Below, piece by piece: positions 32,812-43,729 of a stretch of DNA of 64,000 nucleotides; positions within the stretch are counted from its first letter, which is position 1, and each line of letters starts with the position of its first letter. Made by a program: the position numbers and the translations under genes. The DNA is from Strigamia acuminata (Eukaryota; Arthropoda; Chilopoda; Geophilomorpha; Linotaeniidae): assembly GCA_949358305.1 (NCBI GenBank), contig OX442320.1, forward strand, positions 3,178,259 to 3,242,258. Direction: 5' to 3'. Below the pieces are notes generated by a model, which did no database searches, was not told the DNA's origin, and worked only from the letters and a program-made list of their open reading frames with translations.

Positions 32812-33003
32812 AATAAATGGATTCATTTTCTAAAAAATGGATTTATTCTCTAAAAAATGGATTTATTTTCTAAAAAATGCATTTATTTTCTAAAAAAATG
32901 CATTTATTTTCTAAAAAAATGCATTTATTTTCTAAAAAAATGCATTTATTTTCTAAAAACAGCATTTAATTTCTAAAAAATGCATTTATTTACTAAAAAA
33001 ATG
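32812..33003. repeat. 20-21-bp minisatellite (AAAAAATGCATTTATTTTCT)n
   Basis: About nine units, the first three with GGATT in place of GCATT. It lies upstream of the LHFPL-like gene. Confidence 0.85.
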
Positions 33004-34110
33004 CAAACTTGCAAACTACAGACAACACCCCATCCCATTCGGATCATTCCTTGAACCAACCCCCAACCGAATAGATCTCCTCCACAAACTGCCCAACCAA
33101 ACACAAATATCTCGCAATTAAAACGAAACAAGACGATGCCCATCCCATCACACCAACACTCGCAAACCCATGACTAAAGCGGAAGTCATTAACCAGCCCA
33201 ACCATGGCATCTGCTGGAACGTCAAATGACGCATGCGCCCTTCAGGCAAGTGTACATTGTCGCTTATCTCAAGCACGTGGCCACGTGCTGCTCCCATCCC
33301 CAACACAGACCTCCACCCGTGTCTGGCCCATTAGTATATGCATTTTATCAGATCGAGCCAAACCATTGATTCTATTTCTAGATCGCCAACCAATGTTTTC
33401 AATTTAGGAAATTATCAGTTCCCTGATTAGATTCCTCACCCCCCAAAACACCCTCACGACCCCCAACCATCCCAAAATTCATTTACCCCCAAACAACATG
33501 TGCAAAGTGTCACATTTTCGCTCCACCACCTCAAACTCCCATTCAATTCGTTATATTCTTCCAAATTCTGCCACCAGGTGGACGCATGTAAAACTCACAC
33601 TAGGTTTGCATTTTGTATCCTTTGATTACCCTCCCTAGAGGGAGTCCCTTGATATTTGATACCCAACATTGTATCGGAGCAACAGAGCCTCCAGAGGGGG
33701 TGTCACTCATACCTATGCTGTGCAAGCCCCCCCACCTTGCATACCCCAGTTTTAGTGATGAGGAATAGGGATAGATGACGTCATGGATGACTATGAATCA
33801 GAGGGAGGCTGCAAAGGCACGTGAAGGCACTTGATGAATTGAATGTGTGCAAATCTACCTGTGACGCACCGCATACTCTCCGGGGAATGATTGAACCATG
33901 ATGAAGCACTTTTCTGACTGCTCCAGTACACCCAGGGTCCCCAGACACAAATCTTTAATTGGGCGATGGAAATGGAGCAGAAGTTTATTGTTCGCAATTT
34001 TCATAGTGTAATCATTTATTTGCCGGATTTTGGGCCGGACAGAAAAAATATTAGCTTTCCAAAAGTATTGAAGTTGCATGTTAGCGTTCCAAAAGTATTG
34101 GAATTTTCAC
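33004..34110. other. Upstream intergenic stretch
   Basis: C-rich, comparatively unique sequence between the minisatellite and the gypsy element. No gene is supported. A 32-bp imperfect duplication (TTCCAAAAGTATTG words) lies at 34057-34105, just before the gypsy insertion. Confidence 0.35.
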
Positions 34111-34115
34111 GTTAA

Positions 34116-34282
34116 TATTGTGTTCGGGTGATTTGATGAATGATGGTCAAGTAAAACAACGTGTCGGCCATAGTAAAGTTAACAGAGTGTTTATTCAAAT
34201 TTTAACAGATAGGTGGCGCTGCTCTTAAAAGCACCGAAACATTATGATTGGTCAAGATTGACCTATGGAGTAGGACACTCCA
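34116..34282 (-). repeat. 3' LTR of the gypsy element
   Basis: In element sense it begins TGGAGTGTCC and ends CACAATA. It contains an AATAAA polyadenylation signal (34190-34195, minus). Identical to the 38731-38897 copy. Confidence 0.93.
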
Positions 34283-34298
34283 ACATCCCCTTAAATTG
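34283..34298 (-). promoter_or_regulatory. Polypurine tract of the gypsy element
   Basis: The minus strand reads CAATTTAAGGGGATGT immediately before the 3' LTR; AAGGGGA is the likely plus-strand primer. Confidence 0.7.
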
Positions 34299-34438
34299 GG
34301 AGAAACACCGATTACACAAATCAAAGAAAGATTTAAACAATTACATTAAACACATGTAAATAAAAGTTAATAAAAAACATGGTTGAAATTTAAACAAATA
34401 CAAAATGAAGTTAATTATTTTAAAAACATACACAAATA

Positions 34439-37400
34439 TCAATTCGGTGGAAAACCATAAAAGTCCGTTTGTTTCCTGTTTCGGACTGGTCGAGGGCTCA
34501 GCGCTGGAGGAACTGGAGCACTCGGGCCGGCGATTGCAGGTGGCGATGGCGCGCGGACTGGCAACGGCGGTGCGTGTGTCGGAGCAACGTTTTGAGGAAC
34601 GACAGCTTGTGGAATGGCGAGGACTGGATCAGGCACGGGCACAGGCGGTGTAGTCGGTTGAGAAGTGAGCGAAAAAGGGAGAAGGGAACTTGTACAATCT
34701 TTCCCCCCATTTTGTGGCAACAAACTCGGATCTGCGCGACGTCGCAACTGGTCAACGTGTCGATTCCACGTCACGTCGAGGGCGACTTCAATATCGTAAG
34801 TAGACGAAGAAGTCTTCTTTTTAACTATACCGGGTATCCACTTGGGAGTGCCACGGTAATCCCGCGCGAACACAAGGTCCCCAACTTCGAAACGGCGCGG
34901 AATGTCAATCTGGTCAACATCGGGCAGAAGTCGTGGATTCAGCAAATGTAGTCGGGTTCGCATTTCACGCTGAAGGAAGGCGACAGCTGGTGAAACTTTC
35001 GTCGTAGCGTGTGGTGTTGAGCGATACGATGCGATGAAACGGGATACGGCATCCGACAAGGAAAAATTCAAGGTTAGAAATTTGTCAATTTGGGTTTTAA
35101 AAGTCTTCACAAAACCCTCAACCGCGCCATTTGTAGCTGGATGGTAAGGCGGTGAGAGAGTGTGGCGAATTCCATTTATCGCCAAGAACTGGCGAAATTC
35201 CTGCGAGGTAAACTGTGGTCCGTTGTCGGTATGAAAATGCAATGGCAAACCGTGATTTTCGAACCAAGACTTGATAACCTCGATAGTGGCGGCGGCTGTC
35301 GTCGTTGACATCTTGCGCACTTCGCACCACTTGGTTTTGGCGTCAACGGCCAACAGGAACATCGAGTTGTGAAACGGGCCGGCGAAGTCCAAATGAACTC
35401 GGCCCCACACCTGGTCGGAAACTGGCCAACTGACGGTGTTTGATTTGGGTGGATCGGGTAAGCTTCGCTGGCATACATCGCAATTCTTAACTGTGCGCTC
35501 GATGTCTGCGTCGATTCCAGGCCACCAAACAGTGGCTCGCGCCAACGATTTGGTACGGACAATGCCGTAATGACCTGAGTGGAGCTCGACCAACACCGAA
35601 CGGCGAACAGCTGTCGGGATCACCAACCTGTCGGAGAGAAATAAATATTCGTCAAAGGTTGAGAACGAGTCCCGGTGTTTGTAAAATTCAGCGGTGTCCG
35701 GCGTGCGTGATTCCCATCCGGTGCGAACATGTCGCAAAACAGCTTGCAATACTTCGTCGGCTGCATATGCAGCTTTCAGAGAAGTAGCAGTCATGGGGAA
35801 ATCTGAAATGAAAGCAGAATAAATTTTGTTAATGCCGACTTCCAAATCTTCTTTGCTGTCCACACTCGGTTGTGGATTACGAGACAAGCCATCGGCAATG
35901 GCGTTGTCCACAGCAGGCACGTGTTCAATAATGAAATCATATGCGGATAAAAATACCGCCCAACGATGCAGTCGTGCAGCCACGATCTGATTACATCCCT
36001 TTTTCTCTCCAAATATAGAAACAAGGGGTTTGTGGTCCGTACGCAGGAAGAAACGACGCCCAAACAGGTAGTGGTGGAATTTTCTTATGCCATAAATAAT
36101 GGCGAATCCCTCACGCTCTATCTGTGCGTAGTTCTTCTGCGCGGCCGATAAAAGAGAACTCGCAAAGGCAATTGGCCTGTGAGTACCGTCTGGATCGAGG
36201 TGCGACAAGAACGCTCCCACGCCTACCGGGGAAGCATCGACTGTCAAAAACAATTTTTTAGACTGATCAAAGTGAACCAACGCTGACTCTGTGGATACTG
36301 CAACCTTAACCTTTTTCCATGTGGACTCGTGCTCCTCTGTCCACTTCCACTCGACATCGTCACGTGTTAAACGATATAACGGTTCGAGCAGAGTAGACAA
36401 ATTTGCAACAAAGCGACCGTAGTAATTGATGAGACCAAGGAACGATTTCAAAGAGGTTACATCACTGGGGCGCGTTGCATCTCGTAAAGGAGCGAGTTTG
36501 GAATCTATCGGAGAAATGCCATGTTTAGAAATATTCAAACCTAGGAACTGAATCGACCGTTGCATAAAGCGACACTTCCGGCGATTCAAAGTAAGCCCGG
36601 CTCCGCCGAATGTCGACAGGAGCACATCCAAGTTCTGCAGGTGAACTGTGTTAGTCACACCTGTCACGGCAGAATCATCAATAAATGGCTGAGCGCTGTT
36701 CACCTTGGCGGTCAACTGGTCCATCGTTTGTTGAAATAGAGCGGGAGCGGATGAAATTCCATAAAACAACCTATTTACTCTAAAAAGGCCCAAATGCGTA
36801 TTAATCGTACAGGACATTTTACTCTCCTCATCTAGTTCCAGTTGATTAAAGGCTGAATTCATATCTAATACTGAATAAGTTTCCCCCCCCGACAATTTGG
36901 CGGTCACATCTGCAAATAAAGGCAAAGGATATGAGTTGGGAAAGATAGCTTTGTTAATTGTCCGGTTGTAGCAACCAGCCAATTTGATGGTGCCATCAGA
37001 CTTTTTAACATGCATCACGGGCGTTGCCCAACGTGATGATGCGACCGGGGAAATAATACCGAGCGCTTGCAAACGCGCTAACTCAGCCTCGACCAATGGC
37101 TTAACTGCTATGGGGACTGGATAAGCTTTTAGAAAAATCGGCTGCACCGTTGGATCAACGTCAATGTGGACTGTGGACTTGTTAAAGCAACCAATTTCAT
37201 CGCGGAAAGTGTGCTCGTGCTTCAGCAACAACGTTTCCAAAGCTTTGGCGGAAGTGGAATCGAGAACCTCGGGCTGAGTTGCAATGGGATCGACCTTGTA
37301 GATTTTCGCGCCGACCGCTTCAGCAGTTTTCGAAAGGAGCCCGAACATGCATAACCAACCTCTGCCCAACAACGGAACTGGACCATCCCGTGCGACACAG

Positions 37401-38626
37401 AGTGGCAATTGAAAATTACGATTTTTGAACCTGACTGGAACTTCAATAACTCCCTCCATCTGTATTTGGTCGCCTGTGTACGTGTACATGTTGCACGGGA
37501 TGGTCTGCAATGGAAAATGAGAGAAATGTTTTAGATATAAATCAAGAGCAATAATTGAAGCACCTGCCCCCGTGTCCATCTCCATATCGAGATTGACACC
37601 ATCGATACAAATGGTAATCATGACAGGTTTCACACGTGGCAAATGCACGGAATTGACTGCAGTTGCGGGACCAGTGTGAACTCGATAGAAATCCATGTCC
37701 TCGTTAAAACGAACAACGTGAGTGGAATCCGATGCTGGAACACGAGAACGACACACCGGACGAATATGTCCAGTTTTACCACAGCCGTGGCACTTGGCGT
37801 CCCGAAAACGACACGAATCGCGCGAGTGGTTCGATTTCCCACAAGCCGAGCACCCCGACGCATTTCCTTTACTGGATGGTTGGTGTGGAGTTGGAAAAGC
37901 AACATTTTTCTTCGTGAAACGCTTCCCGCCTCGTCTGTTCGGCTCGTATCGCGGCTTTGACTCGTGGAGTTTATGCACAGGAGTGGCGGCAGTATTCTGG
38001 GCAGCAATAGTCGAAAATTCCTTCGATGACACCTCAGCGGAAGCCGCAAAAGCAACGGCGTCGTCAAAAGTTAAGTCAGTTTTCAGGGTTAAGGCGTGTT
38101 GGACTTGCTCGTTTTGCAAGCCACATAAAAAGCGATTTCGCAGCTCGTCCGATTTATTTTCACCAAAGTCGCAATTTTGAGCAAGATCTTGGAGAGCCAA
38201 CGAATATTCGGTGACGGTCTCACCTGCTTGGCGATCACGCCGATGAAATCGACGTATTTCGGCCAAAACGAGCGGCTTCAGGCGGGCGTTCTTCTGCATG
38301 AGCGCTACCAATTCGTCGTACTTGAATTCGGCCGGCTTCTTGGGTGCTGTAAGCGACACCAATAACTTCAACGTCGGCATACCCACGTACGCGAGCAGCG
38401 TGTGAACCTGCTCCAAATCGTCAACTATTTTGTTGCAGGCGAAAATACTCGCCATACGCAAACAATAAAGTTCCCAATCGTCACTGGAATCGTATTCACG
38501 AAGCGTGCCTTTCAACGCCGACATCTTGATGGCAAGGAGGCGGAATATGGCACAAAAAAGACGCGAAAATTCGAAGCACAGAACTACTAGGCCTACTTCG
38601 GGGACGGCGTGGTCAGCGACGGTCAA
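34439..38626 (-). CDS. Gag-Pol polyprotein of Ty3/gypsy element
   Basis: 1395 codons in one frame. The first ATG is at 38626, but Met35 (codon at 38524, MSALKGTLREYDSSDDWELY) looks like the true Gag start. Order: capsid-like Gag; two CCHC zinc knuckles at about 259-292 (CSACGKSNHSRDSC, CHGCGKTGHIRPVC); aspartic protease with DTGA at 351-354; reverse transcriptase about 500-700 with LDMNSAF (Asp588) and FIDD at 648-651; RNase H about 790-910 (Asp797, Asp864); integrase with an HHCC finger (His1016, His1019, Cys1049, Cys1052) and D,D,E core at Asp1080, Asp1134 and Glu1170; a C-terminal module ending near 1297; and a Pro-rich tail. Catalytic acids are all present. Oddities: Phe instead of Tyr in the YxDD motif, and GCYN where a DY/DF is usual. 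Confidence 0.95.
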   Translation of the reverse strand: MTVADHAVPEVGLVVLCFEFSRLFCAIFRLLAIKMSALKGTLREYDSSDDWELYCLRMASIFACNKIVDDLEQVHTLLAYVGMPTLKLLVSLTAPKKPAEFKYDELVALMQKNARLKPLVLAEIRRFHRRDRQAGETVTEYSLALQDLAQNCDFGENKSDELRNRFLCGLQNEQVQHALTLKTDLTFDDAVAFAASAEVSSKEFSTIAAQNTAATPVHKLHESKPRYEPNRRGGKRFTKKNVAFPTPHQPSSKGNASGCSACGKSNHSRDSCRFRDAKCHGCGKTGHIRPVCRSRVPASDSTHVVRFNEDMDFYRVHTGPATAVNSVHLPRVKPVMITICIDGVNLDMEMDTGAGASIIALDLYLKHFSHFPLQTIPCNMYTYTGDQIQMEGVIEVPVRFKNRNFQLPLCVARDGPVPLLGRGWLCMFGLLSKTAEAVGAKIYKVDPIATQPEVLDSTSAKALETLLLKHEHTFRDEIGCFNKSTVHIDVDPTVQPIFLKAYPVPIAVKPLVEAELARLQALGIISPVASSRWATPVMHVKKSDGTIKLAGCYNRTINKAIFPNSYPLPLFADVTAKLSGGETYSVLDMNSAFNQLELDEESKMSCTINTHLGLFRVNRLFYGISSAPALFQQTMDQLTAKVNSAQPFIDDSAVTGVTNTVHLQNLDVLLSTFGGAGLTLNRRKCRFMQRSIQFLGLNISKHGISPIDSKLAPLRDATRPSDVTSLKSFLGLINYYGRFVANLSTLLEPLYRLTRDDVEWKWTEEHESTWKKVKVAVSTESALVHFDQSKKLFLTVDASPVGVGAFLSHLDPDGTHRPIAFASSLLSAAQKNYAQIEREGFAIIYGIRKFHHYLFGRRFFLRTDHKPLVSIFGEKKGCNQIVAARLHRWAVFLSAYDFIIEHVPAVDNAIADGLSRNPQPSVDSKEDLEVGINKIYSAFISDFPMTATSLKAAYAADEVLQAVLRHVRTGWESRTPDTAEFYKHRDSFSTFDEYLFLSDRLVIPTAVRRSVLVELHSGHYGIVRTKSLARATVWWPGIDADIERTVKNCDVCQRSLPDPPKSNTVSWPVSDQVWGRVHLDFAGPFHNSMFLLAVDAKTKWCEVRKMSTTTAAATIEVIKSWFENHGLPLHFHTDNGPQFTSQEFRQFLAINGIRHTLSPPYHPATNGAVEGFVKTFKTQIDKFLTLNFSLSDAVSRFIASYRSTPHATTKVSPAVAFLQREMRTRLHLLNPRLLPDVDQIDIPRRFEVGDLVFARDYRGTPKWIPGIVKKKTSSSTYDIEVALDVTWNRHVDQLRRRADPSLLPQNGGKDCTSSLLPFSLTSQPTTPPVPVPDPVLAIPQAVVPQNVAPTHAPPLPVRAPSPPAIAGPSAPVPPALSPRPVRNRKQTDFYGFPPN

Positions 38627-38710
38627 AAACGGCCAAAAAGTTCATCAAAAGTCACAAAAAACTCACAAAATGTAGATACGAAGCTGCATCTGGTAGTGGG
38701 TCGTCGATTA

Positions 38711-38728
38711 CGATCCTCCTCGTCGCCA
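38711..38728 (-). promoter_or_regulatory. Primer-binding site of the gypsy element
   Basis: The minus strand reads TGGCGACGAGGAGGATCG, two bases inside the 5' LTR. TGG matches a tRNA CCA tail. The primer tRNA was not assigned. Confidence 0.75.
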
Positions 38729-38730
38729 AT

Positions 38731-38897
38731 TATTGTGTTCGGGTGATTTGATGAATGATGGTCAAGTAAAACAACGTGTCGGCCATAGTAAAGTTAACAG
38801 AGTGTTTATTCAAATTTTAACAGATAGGTGGCGCTGCTCTTAAAAGCACCGAAACATTATGATTGGTCAAGATTGACCTATGGAGTAGGACACTCCA
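38731..38897 (-). repeat. 5' LTR of the gypsy element
   Basis: Identical to the 34116-34282 copy. The outer edge abuts the GTTAA target duplication at 38898-38902. Confidence 0.93.
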
Positions 38898-38902
38898 GTT
38901 AA

Positions 38903-40200
38903 ACTTTGTTACGTCTTCTTAAATTAATAACTCGCAGTAATGGACTTTGTCGAAATCACTTGGTTTGTCGAGCGGATGGTGATATAAATGGTGCCGTGCA
39001 CAGGATGAGATATAAAATGGTGCCGTTCGCAGGATGAGAAATAAGCAGCCGCACGATTTGAGGAAAAGATACGACTAACTCTTTATTCTTAAACAGGAAA
39101 TATGCAAATCAGTTTCCCTCTCTCAAGTAGGCACACAGACTTAACCCATTTTTACGAAGTGGGCGACCAAAAATATTGTCACCTCTAAAACGCTTCAATT
39201 TCGAACCCTTTTCAAACTACAGTTTTAACAACGACGTCGTGTTAATTGATTGCTGGCACGTCTCTCGTAAAAGTCTCTTCCACGATTGGTTCAAACAATG
39301 TTTTAACAACTCTTGCTAGAGCAAGGTTTGTGTTGTCTATTCCTTTTCGTAAACAATACCATAAATTCTAGAATACAATTTCTGTAATAATTAGGTGGTC
39401 CTGATGTGTCATTCCAGGAGATTTTTAGCTTGGGATTCAATTTAAGCACTGAAACACGACTGAGATGGAAAAGTTGCCCATCTTGCGACATATCGCCATC
39501 ATGCTGGCCGTTGCATGCATATATTCCTTTCCGCAGAGGTTTAGGATGGCATGATGACCAGACACTTGGAATGTTAACTTGGGCCAAAAATAGTGTCAAG
39601 GCACTCCCTATTCACTTGCAATTATACTGCATTCTGAGAGAGAGAAATGAACCAATTAGGTTCAATATAACACTTGGCTTAGTTTGTCAGCTGCTAGTCA
39701 TTTGCTGAAAAAAGAAAAACAAATTTAACGTGGGTGAAAATGCAAAAGTGCGTGAAGATTAAGGTGTCTTTGAGGGCTGGAATTGTTGACAATTGGTGTT
39801 GGATTTCTGTTTTCAAATTGTTTATGAAGTTTTTTTGCCACTTGAGATATCTGTGAGGCATTTCAGACAAGTCAGACTGTTTTTTTTTGTTTTTTAAAGG
39901 AAGCTATTTCCTTATTATCTTTTTTTAGACATTGGACTTTCATAAATGCCAAATCCCATTTTCTTGATGCATGGAAAGTACTCAATCTCCTCCTGGCACA
40001 CATTAAAGAATCATCATTTTATAGGCTTGGCTAAATTTACAAAGACACAGGTCCAGAAAAGTATAAAAAAAAGCAGTAACTTTACAAAATTAAAACCACA
40101 TTTGAAATTTAAGTTATTCGTCGTTGTTAAGGAGGAATAACTTAAATTTCAAATTTGTCGATTTTAACAATAATTTAAATTTAATTTAAAAATTAAAAAC
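38903..40200. other. Intergenic stretch with possible LTR relic
   Basis: Near 38980-39040 the word ATGGTGCCG(T/TT)..CAGGATGAGA is tandemly duplicated, followed by a minus-strand AATAAA (39082-39087) in a context like the gypsy LTR's. This may be a remnant of an older minus-strand LTR. A frame at 39303-39599 (minus) is unrecognised. Confidence 0.3.
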
Positions 40201-40208
40201 TTTAAATA

Positions 40209-40358
40209 CCGTACCACCACGTTTTAACGTTTGGCAGTTATGGACCCAAAAGTTTAAATTATTATTATTATTTTTTTTTATTGATTTTAGACTTTTTTCT
40301 GAATAATCGCCGGGTCCGTATAAACGCCGGGATTCAAATTAGCGCCAGGGTGGTACGG
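40209..40358. mobile_element. 150-bp MITE, CCGTACCACC ends
   Basis: CCGTACCACCACGTTTTAACG at the left and CCGTACCACCCTGGCGCTAA (reverse complement) at the right. TA precedes the left end and TG follows the right (one change). Internal GCCGGGTCCG / GCGCCAGG words resemble the 59465-59720 element. Confidence 0.65.
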
Positions 40359-41307
40359 TGTGTGGTTTTAAACTTGTAAATTTATTACTTTCAACAAAAA
40401 ATTTACACGTGTAAAATAAACCGAATGAAAATAAAAAAACGTGAAATTTTCATGAAAATCCAACACATCCATAAGATAAGCAGAGGATTCACAGCCTGGA
40501 GTAGAAAGTTGAACAAAATCAACAAAAGACGATGATACAAGCTCGCATCGATGTCATGGTGTTACAAATTCTAGAACCAAATTAAAATGTTAAACTACGG
40601 AATTTATATCACCTTTTTGTTTCATCCAACTCCAACAATGATATTCTAATTAAGTGTTGAAGTACAGTTGATACTTGATAGGACCAACCTGATATTTAAC
40701 AAATACAAATTTCCTAGTTTTCTGTTTTTAAAATATGTCGCCAGCTGGTGATAAACTCATACATTAACTTTCCAAGTCATTTACAAGCAAATTAAATTAG
40801 GCTTAATACTGCTAAATAACAACTGGAATTAGAAAACCGTCTGCGCAGAATGGGATGCGCAGTACGAATGTAGCATCAAGATACCGGGTGCAAACTTTAG
40901 GACTACCGCTGGCCACGTGGTCGGATCTCTTTAAGCACGTCGTGCCGTCATTCGCTCAGGTTCCTGAGGACTGCATTACAGTCACTCGTTATTGCCACGG
41001 AAGTAGACGGAGTCAGGGGCATTGAGGATTTGACTCAATAGTGATAGGATTGCACTGAGAGCAATACAATCATGAATGTCATCATGCAACTTCCATATTG
41101 TCCCCTTAGTAACGGTTGGCCAGGTGAGGAAACAATAAACAGTTCAGACATTTTGTTTAGATGGACTGACAGATTCAACTGTCTCTGCTTTGAAGAGTTG
41201 GAATAAGGGCTACTCTGCTACTCGTGCTTCATTTTCAATGCACATTAACTGCTCTTGACTTTATCGTGAAAGCACGGTAATCGATTTTGATCGAATTTTT
41301 TAAAGTA

Positions 41308-41586
41308 CTGTATTCCTTCGAATAAGAGCCGCGGCTTTTATTCAAAACTGCCACCGTCAATGTCAGTTTTTCAGGAAAAAATAATTCTTTGTTTTCATAT
41401 TTAACGTAACGAACGTAGTTTATGTTCAACGTTCGTTACGTTAAATACAGAAATTAGTAAGTCATTTGATGAACACTTGATACAATTGGCGGATGTTCTG
41501 AGCAGGTTATCGTCGCGATAATACGATATTCTTGCTCACTCAACTGCGGCTCTTATTTGAGGGCAGCTCTTAATCGAAGGATGTCA
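41308..41586. mobile_element. 279-bp MITE, CTGTATTCCTTCGAATAAGAG ends
   Basis: Left CTGTATTCCTTCGAATAAGA and right (reverse complement) TGACATCCTTCGATTAAGAG are inverted, with TA on both sides. The same subterminal word AAGAGCCGCGGC occurs at 21808. Lone related ends are at about 12766 and 31262. Confidence 0.7.
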
Positions 41587-41589
41587 TAG

Positions 41590-42404
41590 TGTGTAAACGC
41601 CATCTATGGATGATTTATTGAACTAAAACTAGATAAAATGCGCGTATAAGCCAGCCGGTGGTCGGTACGGCTTATCCGAGTGACAATATCGTTATCCCCC
41701 AACACCCAAATGATCACTTTTATCAGCAAACACAGTTAGCAGTTTAACTGCGCTAACTAGGTATTAATTTTGATTAGAAAGCCGAAGTGGGTTTCTACAC
41801 GAAAAGTAGTACTGTACCATTCATTCCCCAGGTACCACTCCATCGTATCAGCATTAATTATAATACGGTGATTTATTGGAGCAGCTCATCCCCACTCGAG
41901 TGAGTTGATTGAAGGGGAAATTCTCGAGAGAGGGCGCCATCAACGCCTGATGGTTATCGAGGTGAGGTCGAAAAATGGGGAAAGGTAGAAAGGGGAACGC
42001 GGAGGAGAGAATTTTCACTTGATCACTCGTTGTCCTAATCTCAAACGATGATGTCACTCGAGGAAAGTGAGAGAGAGAGAGAGATGCATCGTTGATAAAG
42101 GATCAACTGCTTTTATTGATTGCGACAGTTGAGGTTGTCTGCTTTTTTTTAACTGAGTGTGTTTAGAGGGGGATGAAACAGGGATGGAGAATTGTGGGTA
42201 GACTCACGCGGGTTTGGATCAGATAAATCTTTTTTAACTGTTAAAGGGTTGATTATGGAGCTGCTGTGGCATTCAATTCACTTGTCAGTGCATTTTATAA
42301 GGCGGAAATTAGAAAAAGTTGTATTTGTGCGATTGGACTTTTGAAAGATTTTGGTAATAAGGAAGCATTTAATTTGGTATTGAATTTGCAGCTTTTGCAC
42401 TTGA
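41590..42404. other. Intergenic stretch without gene
   Basis: Unique sequence with a (GA)n run at about 42070-42082. No coding region is supported. Confidence 0.35.
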
Positions 42405-42990
42405 CATTGGAGTTTTTGACTTAAAATTGGAGTTTTTGACTTAAAATTGGAGTTTTTGACTTAAAATTGGAGTTTTTGACTTAAAATTGGAGTTTTTGAC
42501 TTAAAATTGGAGTTTTTGACTTAAAATTGGAGGTTTTGCACATAAAACTGGTGTTTTGCACTTAAAATTGCATATTTTGCATCTAAAATTGCATTTTTTT
42601 GCATCTAAAAGTGCATTTTTTGCATCTAAAATTGCATTTTTGCATTTAAAATTGCATTTTTGCATCTAAAATTGCATTTTTTGCATCCAAAATTGCATTT
42701 TTTGCATCTAAAATTGCATTTTTTGCATCTAAAATTGCAATTTTTGCATCTAAAATTGCATTTTTGCATTTAAGATTGCATCTTTGCATTTAAAATTGCA
42801 TTTATTTTTTATCTAAAATTGCGTTTTTTGGATCTAAAATGTTTTTTTTTTACGTAAATTTACAGTTTTTGACCTAGAATTGCAGTTTTCCACCCAAAAT
42901 TTCAGATTTTGCATCTAAAATTGTAGTTTTGCAAAAAAATTGCGATTTGTATCACAAAAAATTGCATTTACGCAGAAAATTTGCAAAATT
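42405..42990. repeat. 20-bp minisatellite, two successive variants
   Basis: About seven copies of TTGACTTAAAATTGGAGTTT pass into about fifteen copies of TGCATCTAAAATTGCATTTT, then degenerate AATTGCAGTTTTGCA units. The shared TAAAATTG(C/G) core shows a common origin. Confidence 0.87.
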
Positions 42991-42999
42991 TAGTTGCAA

Positions 43000-43725
43000 A
43001 GCATCATTTTACACCCAAAAGTCCATTTCACAACACCTTATTCATGTTAGTGCTTAAAAAAACCATCCTTCAACCTCGCAAAACTTGACCCCGCACCTCC
43101 CACCATTCAACATTAACTCCAAGCCATTAAAAACTGCTAAACAACATTTCATGATTGACATCCCAAAACCAAAAATGAAGGCGACACGAATGCCTCCAAA
43201 GTTAGGTTTAGCAAACCACAGCAATTCCGTCGGATGACTTCACTCTCGTCGCATTACAACGCAGGTGTCGTTTGTGTGATGTCATCCGCACATTAGGGCC
43301 TAGAAGGGGCCAGCAGACTATAGCGATGAATATTCAGCGCCATTTTGATTAAACGCCATTATCACGAGGAAAAAGAGCGGGGGATAAGCCAAGGTAGACA
43401 CCGGCTTTATGCCTGGAAAATCGGGGCGGATTTCAATTAAAATTACCGTCCATTCCCCCACAGGATGACTTCATGCCTGTGTAGGTGATACCCATAATTC
43501 ATGCGGCGAATCATCATCCCGTCTGATCAATTCCATGTTGCACGAAAACGAGATTTGTCAGATCGGGTGAAGCCGAATCGCGTGTAATCGAGTTATATCG
43601 ATATGCGAAATTACATTAAGTCCTATCAAATTTTACGTACAATGTAATTGACGACTCGTATACGTATCGCATTTCCTTAAATTTAATTTTAGGTTTAAAA
43701 AGTGCATTTTGGAAAAATGTGGGTC
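43000..43725. other. Intergenic unique block
   Basis: 43190-43680 is compositionally complex, without repeats or TIRs. It may be conserved noncoding DNA. No gene is supported. Confidence 0.3.
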
Positions 43726-43729
43726 AAGT

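Larger units (their letters stand above)
34116..38897 (-). mobile_element. Complete Ty3/gypsy LTR retrotransposon, very recent insertion
   Basis: Two 167-bp LTRs (34116-34282, 38731-38897) read identically by eye. The 5-bp target duplication GTTAA flanks it (34111-34115, 38898-38902). A PBS and a polypurine tract are in the right places, and a single gag-pol frame fills the interior. The one-frame layout and integrase/RT sequence style suggest the Mag-like branch of Ty3/gypsy, an inference from memory of the family. Identical LTRs and an open frame mean little time since insertion. Confidence 0.95.

Noticed and set aside
39303-39599. 98-codon minus-strand frame
   Set aside because: Not recognisable and overlapped by an equally long plus-strand frame; kept as unannotated.
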